This document shows, piece after piece, positions 1-8,173 of a stretch of 64,000 nt of DNA. Every line of letters begins with the position of its first letter. The stretch's first letter is position 1. The notes beneath the pieces are model-generated. The model worked only from the letters and a program-made list of their open reading frames with translations, was not told the origin of the DNA and ran no database searches. The stretch is from an uncultured Collinsella sp. (lineage in GTDB: Bacteria; Actinomycetota; Coriobacteriia; Coriobacteriales; Coriobacteriaceae). The stretch spans positions 62,001 to 126,000 of the forward strand of contig UQLF01000003.1 in NCBI GenBank assembly GCA_900541875.1, read 5' to 3'. A program made the position numbers and the translations under genes.

Positions 1-970
1 TCCACTGCAGACGCGTGGGCGCATCAGCGCGCGGCACGTCCAGCAATACCAGCCGCTCAAAGCGCGAATCGCTCACACGGGCCACATGCAAATCATAGCT
101 GTTACGGCCCCGCTCAACGCGATTATCAACATGGAAATAGCTTGCGCGAACGCCCAGGTACGCCACATTATCGGGAACCTCGCGACCCACGTTAAAAGTC
201 ATGCCCCAGTCGAGGGCCTCAACTTCTTCGTCGCCAATCTTGCGCGCCCGGCTTGTGTTCTTGCAGCCCGTCAGGCGCAGCGCCGCCAGCGTCTGCGGAC
301 GGCGGACCACGTCCTCGACGGAGCCGATCTCCTCATCATGCCCGTCGTGCATCACGCAGATGCGCTGGCACAGGCGGCACGCTTCGTCGATGTCGTGGCT
401 CACATAGAGCACGGTGCGGTTGCATACATCGAACAGGTCGAGCATGTTCTGTTCGAGCGCGCTCTTAAGATAGGAATCGAGTGCGCTCATGGGCTCGTCG
501 AGCATAAAGATGCCCGGATGCGCCGCCACCATGCGCGCAAGCGCCACGCGCTGCTGCTGGCCGCCCGAAAGGCGCGCGGGATACCGATCGGCAAAGTCTG
601 CCAGCCCAAAGATGCCCAGATAGCGCTCGGCGAGCTTTTTGCGCGCGGCGGCGTCGCCCGCGTTCTTTACACCGGCGCATACATTATCGGCCACCGTCAT
701 GTTGGGAAACAGCTGATAGTTTTGGAACAGCAGAGCGCATTTTCGCTCCTGGGGCGACAGGTTGATGCCCGCCGCCGAGTCAAAAAAGGTCACGCCGTTA
801 ACGACAATCTTGCCCTCGTCGGGCGTCTCCACACCGGCAATGCAGCGCAGTGTGCAGCTCTTGCCGCAACCCGAGGCGCCCAGCAGCGCCACGCGCTCCT
901 CGCCGACCTCAAGCTGCATGTCGAGCACAAACCCGGGATAACGTTTCTTAATATCCAAAACGAGCGACAT
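1..970 (-). CDS. modC: Molybdate ABC transporter ATPase ModC, 3' end beyond window
   Basis: Cytoplasmic ATPase that would drive molybdate import through ModB. Reading the minus strand from ATG at 970 gives an open frame of 323 codons to the window edge, with Walker A GASGCGKS (residues 31-38), the signature LSGGQQQR, Walker B ending in MLDEP, and the switch His in YVSHD. The length already exceeds a bare ATPase domain, so a C-terminal regulatory segment is present, but the stop lies outside the window. GGGAGG lies 10 bases upstream of the ATG and the modB stop is only 3 bases away, so the two genes are co-translated. Assignment to molybdate rather than sulfate rests on the neighbouring modA, mog and moeA. 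Confidence 0.9.
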   Translation of the reverse strand, partial: MSLVLDIKKRYPGFVLDMQLEVGEERVALLGASGCGKSCTLRCIAGVETPDEGKIVVNGVTFFDSAAGINLSPQERKCALLFQNYQLFPNMTVADNVCAGVKNAGDAAARKKLAERYLGIFGLADFADRYPARLSGGQQQRVALARMVAAHPGIFMLDEPMSALDSYLKSALEQNMLDLFDVCNRTVLYVSHDIDEACRLCQRICVMHDGHDEEIGSVEDVVRRPQTLAALRLTGCKNTSRARKIGDEEVEALDWGMTFNVGREVPDNVAYLGVRASYFHVDNRVERGRNSYDLHVARVSDSRFERLVLLDVPRADAPTRLQW

Positions 971-973
971 AGC

Positions 974-2455
974 TTATCGACCTCCCTGCTGCGCCGCATC
1001 ATCGCGCATGAGCTCGGCCAACGCCTCGCGATCGATACGTAGCGCATCGCCGCCCGCCGGGTCGAGCGAATCGCCCCGTCCGGCGAGATCTTTGGCCTGC
1101 TTGCGTTCCGCACGGGAAAGGCCCCGCTCGCGATACTTTTGCGAATGAGCGGTGTACATATTGATGAACAGAATGACCAGGAAACTAAACACGATTACGA
1201 CGATGACCCAAAAGAGGGCTACCGACGTGTTGCCGCCCATCCACTCAAAGTAGATGGCGATGGGAATTGTCTGCGTAATACCGGCGTAGTTGCCCGCAAA
1301 GAACAGGGTGCAGCCAAACTCGCCCATCGCGCGGGCAAAGGCGAGCACCGTGCCGGCGGCAATCGAGGGCCAGCCAAGCGGCATCATGAGCTTGGTAAAG
1401 ATGCGACGCTCGGACCAGCCCAGCGTGCGCGCCGCATCGAGCATCTGCGTGTCGAGACTCTCGAAGGCACCGAGCGCCGTACGGTAGACCAGGGGAAACG
1501 ACACCACCACGGCAGATATCACCGCCGCGGGCCACGTAAAGACGATCGAGACGCCGTGCGCGATAAGCCACCGACCGACCCCGGTCGAGCGGCCAAATAG
1601 CATAAGCAGCAGAAAGCCGCAGACCGTAGGCGGCAGCACCATGGGGATGGTAAAGACCGAGTCCAGCAGACCCTTGATACGGCTCGTAGTACCCATGGTC
1701 TTCCATGCGGCAAACAGGCCCAGTGCAAAGGCAATAACGAGGGCAAGGCCGCTCGTTTTGATAGACACCCAAAACGGACGGTAGTCGATGCCGCCAAAAA
1801 ACGTCTGGGCGCACTCCGCCAGCGAAGGTGGCTCCGTCGTCGAGACGCTCGCAAACGGCACCAAGGCGGCGTTATCGCTCCACAGGGCTCCGCCACCCAG
1901 GTCAAGCTCGGTGTTTGCGGCATCCGCGGCGTTCACAACGGTGTAGTAGTCGCCGTCGTCGCCCCTCACCTTAAACTGATAGCGGTAATCGCCCTGCACC
2001 AGCGCGTCATCCGAGGTAAAGGCCCATTCGAGCTTAGAGTCCTCCAGCAACGCCCCACCCATGGAGTGCGACTTGTCGAGCCCCACGAGCATCTTTTTGA
2101 GCGCTTTTCGATCGGAGATGCTTGCAGTGTCGAGCCCCGCATCCTTGGCAGCGCGCGCATCAATCCACACCACAATGTTCTCGGGCGTCGTCACCGTCAC
2201 GAGCGTTGTCTTCTTGTAAATGGGAAATCGATAGCCCTCGGGCTGACCTGCAAACGAGCGTGCCGTGCCCTTGGCATTGCGTTCAAACGCGTTGAGGCCA
2301 AACTCGACGCCATCGATAAGCGCGGAGCCTTCGGTCGCCTGGCGGCCATCGGCGGTGGTGAAGAGCGCCTCGGCCCCGGCAACTCCGGGCCGCGCGGTCA
2401 GCACGCACAGAACCGCAGCCAGCACGGCAAACAGGCGAATCGTTTTCCTTGACAC
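974..2455 (-). CDS. modB: Molybdate ABC permease ModB with large extracytoplasmic N-terminal domain
   Basis: Membrane channel of the molybdate importer. I choose GTG at 2455 because GAGGAG lies 6 bases upstream and the product then begins with a signal-like hydrophobic segment (residues 5-28); a longer reading from 2548 has no such support. The 493-residue product has an extracytoplasmic region at about 30-225, then a MetI-type permease domain at about 230-435 with the EAA-loop pattern (AARTLGWSERR, 341-351; final proline-containing part near 363). A hydrophilic, charged tail follows. ModB proteins are usually about 220-230 residues, so the N-terminal domain of roughly 200 residues is unusual. 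I recognise no family in it. It stops 3 bases before modC. Confidence 0.88.
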   Translation of the reverse strand: MSRKTIRLFAVLAAVLCVLTARPGVAGAEALFTTADGRQATEGSALIDGVEFGLNAFERNAKGTARSFAGQPEGYRFPIYKKTTLVTVTTPENIVVWIDARAAKDAGLDTASISDRKALKKMLVGLDKSHSMGGALLEDSKLEWAFTSDDALVQGDYRYQFKVRGDDGDYYTVVNAADAANTELDLGGGALWSDNAALVPFASVSTTEPPSLAECAQTFFGGIDYRPFWVSIKTSGLALVIAFALGLFAAWKTMGTTSRIKGLLDSVFTIPMVLPPTVCGFLLLMLFGRSTGVGRWLIAHGVSIVFTWPAAVISAVVVSFPLVYRTALGAFESLDTQMLDAARTLGWSERRIFTKLMMPLGWPSIAAGTVLAFARAMGEFGCTLFFAGNYAGITQTIPIAIYFEWMGGNTSVALFWVIVVIVFSFLVILFINMYTAHSQKYRERGLSRAERKQAKDLAGRGDSLDPAGGDALRIDREALAELMRDDAAQQGGR

Positions 2456-2507
2456 GGGCGACTCCTCAAACACAGGGCATACGGCGCGCAGGCACGCCGG
2501 TTCAATC

Positions 2508-2541
2508 AAAAAGGACGGGCGATCGCAAGAACGCCCGCCCT
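2508..2541 (-). terminator. Intra-operon terminator between modA and modB
   Basis: On the minus strand GGGCGGGCG and CGCCCGTCC pair around a short loop and are followed by TTTTT. It lies after the modA stop and before the modB start, so it would lower permease and ATPase expression relative to the binding protein. Confidence 0.7.
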
Positions 2542-2572
2542 CAAGCATATCGTTATGCAGCGATGTTGCGCA

Positions 2573-3448
2573 CTACGCGGAAAGCTCAAAGCCGTACTTG
2601 GCCCAAATCTTCTGCGCCTTCTTGTTGGTCAGGCAGAAGTCGATGAACGCCTTGGCCTCGTCGGCATGCTCGGAGCTATCGGCGACAGCACCGGGATACA
2701 CGATGGGCTTGTGCGAGTCCTCGGGGCACACGAAGACCTCCTCGATGCCGTCGTAGCGGAGGATATCGGAGCTGTAGACAAAACCTGCCACGCAGTCGCC
2801 TGTAGAGACGTAAGAAGCAGCGGTGCCGACCTTGTCGGCCAGTGCTACCTTGTCGGCGAACTCGGGCGCGTACTCGCCGTCGTCGCCCTCGGTGCCGGTA
2901 TAGAGGCCCACAGAAGCCAGCGCCTGGTTGGCGTACTTGCCGGCGGGAACGGTCTTGGCGTCGCCGATGGCGATCTTGCCGTCCAGGTTCGCGACGTCCG
3001 CGATGGCCTCGACCTTGGTATCGGAGCCCTCGGCGCGAATGATCACAAGGTCGTTGACAAACATGTCCTCACGCGTATCGATGTCGATGAGCTCGGCGGC
3101 CTCAGCGTCGTCCATGGTGCCCTTGGAAGCGGTGATGAGCACGTCGACCGTGGCGCCGGCGCGCATCTGCTCGACAAGGTCACCGGACGCTTTGAACTGC
3201 GTGTCGGCAAACGTGGTACCGGTCTGCTCGGTGTAAAGCTCCTGAACCTCGGGCAGAGCCTTCTCGAGCGAGTTGGCGGCAAAGACCTGCAGCTCGACAG
3301 CCTTCTTCTTAGAGGAAGACTTGGCGAAGCCGGCATAGGAACCAGCGGGCTCGGACGTCTTTTTGCCCGAGCAGCCGGCAAGGCCAAGGCCGGCGGCAGC
3401 GGCAGCAGAAAGCGAGACGAAACCGCGGCGAGAAACCATATCGAACAT
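2573..3448 (-). CDS. modA: Molybdate-binding lipoprotein ModA
   Basis: Extracellular, lipid-anchored substrate-binding protein that captures molybdate for ModBC. The 291-residue product starts MFDMVSRRGF and has a lipobox LAGC with the lipid-modified Cys at 26; the twin Arg at 7-8 before a hydrophobic stretch suggests Tat export. The mature part begins with the ModA-like pattern VFAANSLEKALPEV and contains the family's ITASKGTMDDAE and TGDCVAGF segments. ATG at 3448 is preceded by AAAGGG at 6 bases; an in-frame TTG at 3454 overlaps that site and is less likely. It has its own promoter region upstream and is separated from modB by a terminator. Confidence 0.9.
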   Translation of the reverse strand: MFDMVSRRGFVSLSAAAAAGLGLAGCSGKKTSEPAGSYAGFAKSSSKKKAVELQVFAANSLEKALPEVQELYTEQTGTTFADTQFKASGDLVEQMRAGATVDVLITASKGTMDDAEAAELIDIDTREDMFVNDLVIIRAEGSDTKVEAIADVANLDGKIAIGDAKTVPAGKYANQALASVGLYTGTEGDDGEYAPEFADKVALADKVGTAASYVSTGDCVAGFVYSSDILRYDGIEEVFVCPEDSHKPIVYPGAVADSSEHADEAKAFIDFCLTNKKAQKIWAKYGFELSA

Positions 3449-3508
3449 GTTCAACCCTTTCGAACGCGACGCCCGGGCACCCCGCCACGAGCTTTATTCT
3501 GGCATTAG

Positions 3509-3575
3509 ATTATACTTTCGTGCGAATAATGTTTGCGATAAATATTTCTCACCTGATAATTATCTTTTACCGATA
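3509..3575 (-). promoter_or_regulatory. Probable modA promoter with upstream palindrome
   Basis: Minus-strand TATAAT at 3514-3509 lies about 60 bases before the modA start. No good -35 hexamer is present at the right distance. Just upstream is an AT-rich stretch holding the perfect palindrome GATAATTATC (3555-3564), flanked by GATAA-type copies near 3537 and 3572. This layout fits an operator for a regulator, possibly a molybdate-responsive one, but the regulator is not identifiable from the window. Confidence 0.45.
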
Positions 3576-3604
3576 ACCACGAAACGGCCCCCGCTGTCGC
3601 TGCA

Positions 3605-3641
3605 TAAAAAAGGCGGAGCAGCCCGTAAGGTCGCTCCGCCG
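3605..3641 (-). terminator. Terminator after mog
   Basis: Minus-strand hairpin GGCGGAGCGACC with GGGCTGCTCCGCC followed by TTTTTT. It ends the moeA-mog unit before the modA promoter. Confidence 0.85.
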
Positions 3642-3653
3642 CAGGTAGTGCGC

Positions 3654-4133
3654 TTATTTGGTGTGCCCGCCGCCCGCCGTCATTTGGGCCGCATGCTCCA
3701 GCTGGTCGCTCACGGCCTCCCAGCTTTCGCGGGCGGCTTTCGTAGATCCCGGAAAATTGATGACAAGCGTATACCCACGCTGCATGCACACGGCGCGCGA
3801 GAGCATGGCGCGGCGCGTCTTGGTCATGGAGTATGCACGGATTGCCTCGGCAATACCCGGCACATCGCGGTCGCAGACGGCACGCGTCGCCTCGGGCGTC
3901 ACATCGCGCATCGAAAGCCCCGTGCCGCCGCAGGTGAGCACGACATTGGCGTGGCACTCATCGGCGGCTTCCACAATGGCATCACCGATCTCGCTGGCGT
4001 CGTCGCGCACGACCACATGCGAGGCGACCGTCCAGCCCTGCGCCACGATGAGCTCCTCGAGGGCAGCGCCCGCCTCGTCCTGGACAAGGTCGCGCGTATC
4101 CGAGCACGTCACGATCGATATCTTCAACTCCAT
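3654..4133 (-). CDS. mog: Molybdopterin adenylyltransferase-type protein (MogA/MoaB family)
   Basis: Activates molybdopterin by adenylylation so that MoeA can insert molybdate. The 159-residue product is a single MoCF domain with the family motif TCGGTGLSMRDVTPEA near residues 67-82. The ATG at 4133 follows AGGAGGA, while longer readings to 4262 run into moeA and have no ribosome binding site. It starts 10 bases after the moeA stop and the two are clearly one operon. MogA and MoaB share this fold, and I cannot tell from sequence which of the two paralogous names is better. Confidence 0.88.
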   Translation of the reverse strand: MELKISIVTCSDTRDLVQDEAGAALEELIVAQGWTVASHVVVRDDASEIGDAIVEAADECHANVVLTCGGTGLSMRDVTPEATRAVCDRDVPGIAEAIRAYSMTKTRRAMLSRAVCMQRGYTLVINFPGSTKAARESWEAVSDQLEHAAQMTAGGGHTK

Positions 4134-4143
4134 AGTCTTCCTC

Positions 4144-5406
4144 CTACAACACCGTTCCCTCGGGCAGGTCGACGCGGACAACGTCCACGACATCGCCCGC
4201 CGCAAGGTCGCACGGACCCTCGTTAATACGCAGCAAGCAGTTTGCACGCTGCATAGTTCCAAGCAGAGCCGAATTTTGCGTCTTGGCCTCGGTCACCAAC
4301 AGCTCACCGGTCTCGGGGTCGCGCAAAACCGTGGCGCGATCGAAGAAGCGTCGGTCCTGGCGCTTTTTCACGCCGTGCGTGAGCGTCGCCTGCTGCACGG
4401 GACGCACGCCCTCGGCAAAGCCGCGCATCTTGCGAATCGCCGGACGGGCGAGCATCTCAAAGCCCACATACGCCGCCGCGGGATTGCCCGAAAGCCCTAG
4501 GTAGGGCTTGCCCCCGAGCAAGCCAAACGTGATGGCCTTGCCCGGACGCATCGAGATGCGATCGAACAGCACCACGCCCTCGCGCCGGACGAGCGCCGTC
4601 ACGTAGTCGTAATCGCCCGCCGAGGCGCCGCCGCTCGTAATGACAAAATCGCACTCTCGCGTGGCGAGATGCACCAGCTCGGCAATCGCTTGCTCATCAT
4701 CGGGCGCAATGCCGTAGAACACGGGCTCGGCGCCGGCATCGAGCGCTTCGGCCATCAACGCCGACGAGTTGGAATCGCGAATCTGACCGCGCGCCGGCAC
4801 CTTACTCGGTGCGACCAGTTCCGTCCCCAGCGAGATAATGCCCACACGCGGCGCGGCATGCACTTTCACGCTCGGGTACCCGGCGCTCGCCAGCAGGCCC
4901 GCGCCCGCCGGAGCCACGACTTCGCCGGCGCGCATCACGACGTCGCCGGCATGGGCTTCCTCAGCAGCCGAGCGAACGTTCTCCCCCACCTTGGCCGGCG
5001 CCGAGAACCTCACACGCGAGCCCTCATTGCCGTCACCGTCGAGCACATCGACGATCTCGTATTTCACCACGGCATCGGCACCTTCGGGTACCGGCGCGCC
5101 CGTCATGATGCGGACCGTCTCGCCCGCGCCGATTACGCCCTCAAACACATGTCCCGCAGCCTCGTGCCCGATAACGTCGAGCGTCACCGGCGCCTCGCCA
5201 GACGCCTGCGCCAAGTCCGTCGAGCGCACGGCATATCCGTCCATAGCGCTGTTGGCAAACGGCGAGATGTCGAAATCGGCCACCGCGTCCTCGGCCAAGG
5301 GAAGACCGGCGGCCTGCCACACGGGAATCTCGACGAGATCGGTCGGAGCAACGTGCGACAGAACAATCGACTGCGCGTCCTCCAGCGGAATGAGTTTCTC
5401 TGCCAT
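4144..5406 (-). CDS. moeA: Molybdopterin molybdotransferase MoeA
   Basis: Inserts molybdate into adenylylated molybdopterin to give the active cofactor. The 420-residue product matches the normal MoeA length and has the N-terminal segment PFANSAMDGYA, the MTGAPVPEGADAVV segment, and the central MoCF motif SGGASAGDYDYV. ATG at 5406 has AGAGG 5 bases upstream; a GTG two codons earlier overlaps that site. It is the first gene of the moeA-mog operon, adjacent to modABC, so uptake and cofactor assembly are encoded together. No molybdoenzyme and no moaA, moaC or moaE gene is in the window. Confidence 0.93.
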   Translation of the reverse strand: MAEKLIPLEDAQSIVLSHVAPTDLVEIPVWQAAGLPLAEDAVADFDISPFANSAMDGYAVRSTDLAQASGEAPVTLDVIGHEAAGHVFEGVIGAGETVRIMTGAPVPEGADAVVKYEIVDVLDGDGNEGSRVRFSAPAKVGENVRSAAEEAHAGDVVMRAGEVVAPAGAGLLASAGYPSVKVHAAPRVGIISLGTELVAPSKVPARGQIRDSNSSALMAEALDAGAEPVFYGIAPDDEQAIAELVHLATRECDFVITSGGASAGDYDYVTALVRREGVVLFDRISMRPGKAITFGLLGGKPYLGLSGNPAAAYVGFEMLARPAIRKMRGFAEGVRPVQQATLTHGVKKRQDRRFFDRATVLRDPETGELLVTEAKTQNSALLGTMQRANCLLRINEGPCDLAAGDVVDVVRVDLPEGTVL

Positions 5407-5580
5407 ATGCACCTCTTAATGCCACGGCGCACAACAGGGGCGCCGATTCTTTATGCTTGTCTCAGTATAATCCCCGACGCACGACCGCGACTCGGCCTGT
5501 ACCCGCAAATACACCTGTCGGTTGCAGGCCGCGAAACAGAATGGAAACCAGCCCACCGGCTCGTCGCGTTTACCGCGTTT

Positions 5581-5586
5581 TATAAT
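5581..5586 (+). promoter_or_regulatory. Candidate -10 element for the CLC gene
   Basis: TATAAT lies 29 bases before the CLC start codon. No convincing -35 is seen. The 209-base gap back to moeA holds no other gene, and I see no fluoride riboswitch in it. Confidence 0.4.
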
Positions 5587-5615
5587 GCTTGCGTTGCAAC
5601 CTAAAAGAGGATCGT

Positions 5616-7037
5616 ATGGCTCATAACGACAAACCCGAAAGCGCAAACGAAGCGCAGGATCATTCCCAGCCGCTCGACGAAGGCGGTTTTTTCTCCCTGA
5701 ACGACGTCATCACGGCAGGCAGGCATCAGCTCACCCGCTCTGAGCATCTCTTGGCTGCCGACACGCGCCGCAACGCCCGCAACCTACTCGCGAGCGCCAA
5801 GTTGCTCGCACTCGTCGTCATCGTCTCGCTCGCCATGGGCGTTTCCGCTTGGGCGTTTTTGGCCTCGCTGAATATCGCGACCGATTATCGCGAGCACCAT
5901 GTGTGGGTCTACGCGCTGCTTCCCGTTGTGGGCGTTGCCACCGCATGGGTGTACAAAAACCACGGTCTTGCCGCCAAGCGCGGCAACAACCTGGTCATCG
6001 ACTCCGCTCTGGGCACACGCCTCATCCACATGCGCATGGCCGTCCTCACCTTCGTCTGCTCCACGCTCACGCACCTAACGGGCGGATCGGCCGGTCGCGA
6101 GGGGGCCGCTGTGCAGATTGGCGGCACCATCGCCAGCAACATCTCGAGCCTCGCCCACCTCAAAAAGCATGACCACCACGACCTCATGCTCGCCGGCATC
6201 TCGTCGGCCTTTGGCGCCGTATTCGGTTCGCCCCTTGCCGGAGCTTTCTTTGGCATGGAGATGTGCTTTATCGGCAAGATCGACTACACTGCGGGCATCT
6301 ACTGCCTGGTCGCCTCGTTTACCGGGTACTTTACATCAATCGCCCTGGGTACCGAGTACGAAGCGAATGTCATCGCCAGTGTTCCCGCCATGACACCGCG
6401 GACGGTCGTCACCGTTGTTATCAGCGCCATCATCTTCGGTCTGACAGCACGCCTCTTTGCCTGGTCGGTTCGAACCGTCAAGAGCCTGTACGGTCGCTTT
6501 ATCACCAATTACCTCGTTCGCGCACTTATAGGCGCACTCGTGGTTTTGTCCGCCTATGCCCTCCTCGACGCCTGGGACTACGCCGGCCTTTCCACGTGGC
6601 TTTCCGGCGCCGGTTTTGCCGGCAACACCACCCTGGCGGACGCAGCCATCAAGTTGGTCGTCACAGCGCTGACCCTGGGCGCCGGCTTCCAAGGCGGCGA
6701 GGTCACGCCCCTGTTTGGCATCGGCGCGGCGCTCGGCGGCTGGATCGGTTGTCTCACCGGGCTCGACCCCAGTTTTCTGGCGGCTCTCGGCATGCTCGGC
6801 GTCTTCTGCGCCGGCCTCAACGTGCCCATCACCACCTGCATGATGGCCATCGACCTGTTCCACGGCACGGCCGCCGGATTCTTTGTCATCGTAGCCTTTA
6901 TCAGCTACCTAACCGGCGGGCACCGCGGCGTGTACCCCGCCCAGCGCATCATCTCACCCAAGCGTCGTTCGCTTATTGTGGATGAGGGCGGTACGGTAGC
7001 GGATGCTATCGAGCGCCACAACGACCTGATAGAGTAG
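5616..7037 (+). CDS. CLC-family anion transporter, possible fluoride subtype
   Basis: Multispanning membrane protein of the CLC chloride channel/antiporter family, 473 residues, starting at ATG 5616 behind AAGAGG. The gating-glutamate motif is GGSAGREGAAVQIGG (Glu at 162), followed by GSPLAGAFFGME (204-214) and the GFQGGEVTPLF pattern in the second half. Where chloride-type CLCs carry GSGIP before this motif, the protein reads KRGNNLVID (121-129). Fluoride-exporting CLCs differ from chloride types at exactly this site, so fluoride export is a reasonable inference but is not proven. The N terminus is a hydrophilic cytoplasmic segment of about 55 residues. There are no C-terminal CBS domains. 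Confidence 0.85.
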   Translation: MAHNDKPESANEAQDHSQPLDEGGFFSLNDVITAGRHQLTRSEHLLAADTRRNARNLLASAKLLALVVIVSLAMGVSAWAFLASLNIATDYREHHVWVYALLPVVGVATAWVYKNHGLAAKRGNNLVIDSALGTRLIHMRMAVLTFVCSTLTHLTGGSAGREGAAVQIGGTIASNISSLAHLKKHDHHDLMLAGISSAFGAVFGSPLAGAFFGMEMCFIGKIDYTAGIYCLVASFTGYFTSIALGTEYEANVIASVPAMTPRTVVTVVISAIIFGLTARLFAWSVRTVKSLYGRFITNYLVRALIGALVVLSAYALLDAWDYAGLSTWLSGAGFAGNTTLADAAIKLVVTALTLGAGFQGGEVTPLFGIGAALGGWIGCLTGLDPSFLAALGMLGVFCAGLNVPITTCMMAIDLFHGTAAGFFVIVAFISYLTGGHRGVYPAQRIISPKRRSLIVDEGGTVADAIERHNDLIE

Positions 7038-7124
7038 ACGTAAGTATTCGCTGTGCAGCCACAATCGGGGGCAATTCGACCTGAACGCGACCGCACCGTC
7101 ACGTCATACGCCGGGAGTCGCCCC

Positions 7125-8087
7125 ATGCACGCAACTGATTTTGGTCGCACGCTCATCATCGCCAACCCAGCCGCCCAGTCGGGTGCGGCGCGCGAAGTTG
7201 CCGAGCGCCTGCAACGCTTTTTGGATATGACCGCACGCGCATCCCAGTTTGACTTGGTGCTAACCGAGCGCATGGGACACGCCAAGGAGCTGGCCGCACA
7301 GGCTCAGGGCTATCGCACCGTTATCGCCCTTGGCGGCGACGGCGTGATTCACGAGGTCGTCAACGGGCTTATGACGCAAGAAGAGGCGGTTCGACCGGCG
7401 CTTGCCATCCTACCCGTGGGCTCCGGCAACGATTTTGCCCAGACGCTCGGCATCGACGATTTCTCCGGCAAAGACTTCGGCGCGCTGCTCACCTGTGAGC
7501 TGCAGCGTCAGGACATCGGGCGGATTCGCTCATGGAACCCCGCAAGCGGCAGCGGCGAGGCGATCGTCGAGTACTACGACCAGACGCTTTCGGTTGGCAT
7601 CGATGCCGCCATCGGCCTTGGCACCACCGAGCTGCGCAAAAAGACCGGCTTGACGGGCGCGCCACTCTACACCCTCTCGGGACTTGAGCAGTTTGGCCTA
7701 CGCTATCGCAACTACCCCATGACAGTCAGCTTTGACGAGGCGCCCGCCGAGCGCGTGAGGGCGATCATCATGGCGATTCAGCTGGGTCCTACCTTTGGCT
7801 CGGGCTATCGCATCTGTCCCGACGCCGACCCCTGTGACGGCACACTCGACGTCTGCTACGCCTGCGGCCCCGTCCCTCGCGCGGTTGCCCTGCCTATGTT
7901 CCTTTCGGCCAAGGACGGCCACCATACCAAGTTGCCGCCGGTTCGCATGCGCCGCTGCCGCCATGCCGAGCTTACCTTTGAGGAGCCCGACTACCCCATC
8001 CAGGCCGACGGCGAGCCCGTTGTCGCCTCGCGCATCGAAGTCGACATCCTACCCGGCGCCCTCCACGTCTGGCACCCAACCCGCTAA
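7125..8087 (+). CDS. Diacylglycerol kinase family lipid kinase (YegS/DagK type)
   Basis: Predicted cytoplasmic lipid kinase that phosphorylates diacylglycerol or a related lipid, recycling it for phospholipid or lipoteichoic acid synthesis. The 320-residue product has the family's N-terminal segment IIANPAAQSG, the nucleotide-binding motif GGDGVIHEVVNGL and the PVGSGNDFAQTLG motif. ATG 7125 has GGGAG 7 bases upstream; an in-frame GTG at 7053 would add 24 residues without homology-like features. The gene follows the CLC gene by 87 bases and may be co-transcribed. The true lipid substrate cannot be told from sequence. Confidence 0.87.
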   Translation: MHATDFGRTLIIANPAAQSGAAREVAERLQRFLDMTARASQFDLVLTERMGHAKELAAQAQGYRTVIALGGDGVIHEVVNGLMTQEEAVRPALAILPVGSGNDFAQTLGIDDFSGKDFGALLTCELQRQDIGRIRSWNPASGSGEAIVEYYDQTLSVGIDAAIGLGTTELRKKTGLTGAPLYTLSGLEQFGLRYRNYPMTVSFDEAPAERVRAIIMAIQLGPTFGSGYRICPDADPCDGTLDVCYACGPVPRAVALPMFLSAKDGHHTKLPPVRMRRCRHAELTFEEPDYPIQADGEPVVASRIEVDILPGALHVWHPTR

Positions 8088-8094
8088 CCCAACC

Positions 8095-8165
8095 TAAGTT
8101 GCGGTGAAATAGGGACTGTTTATGCAGCTAAAGCCGCAAAACAGTCCCTATTTCACCGCAACTTA
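8095..8165. repeat. Long perfect palindrome, GTTGCGGTGAAATA family, copy 1
   Basis: Two perfect 27-bp inverted arms (8095-8121 and 8139-8165) around a 17-base loop fill the gap between two convergent genes. The arm tips (GTTGCGGTGAAATA) recur in the element at 28907-28971, so this is a dispersed intergenic repeat. It could act as a bidirectional terminator, although it has no T-tract. Confidence 0.85.
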
Positions 8166-8173
8166 CGAGGAGG

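Noticed and set aside
5407..5615. Fluoride riboswitch expected if the CLC exports fluoride
   Set aside because: The conserved aptamer blocks are not present.
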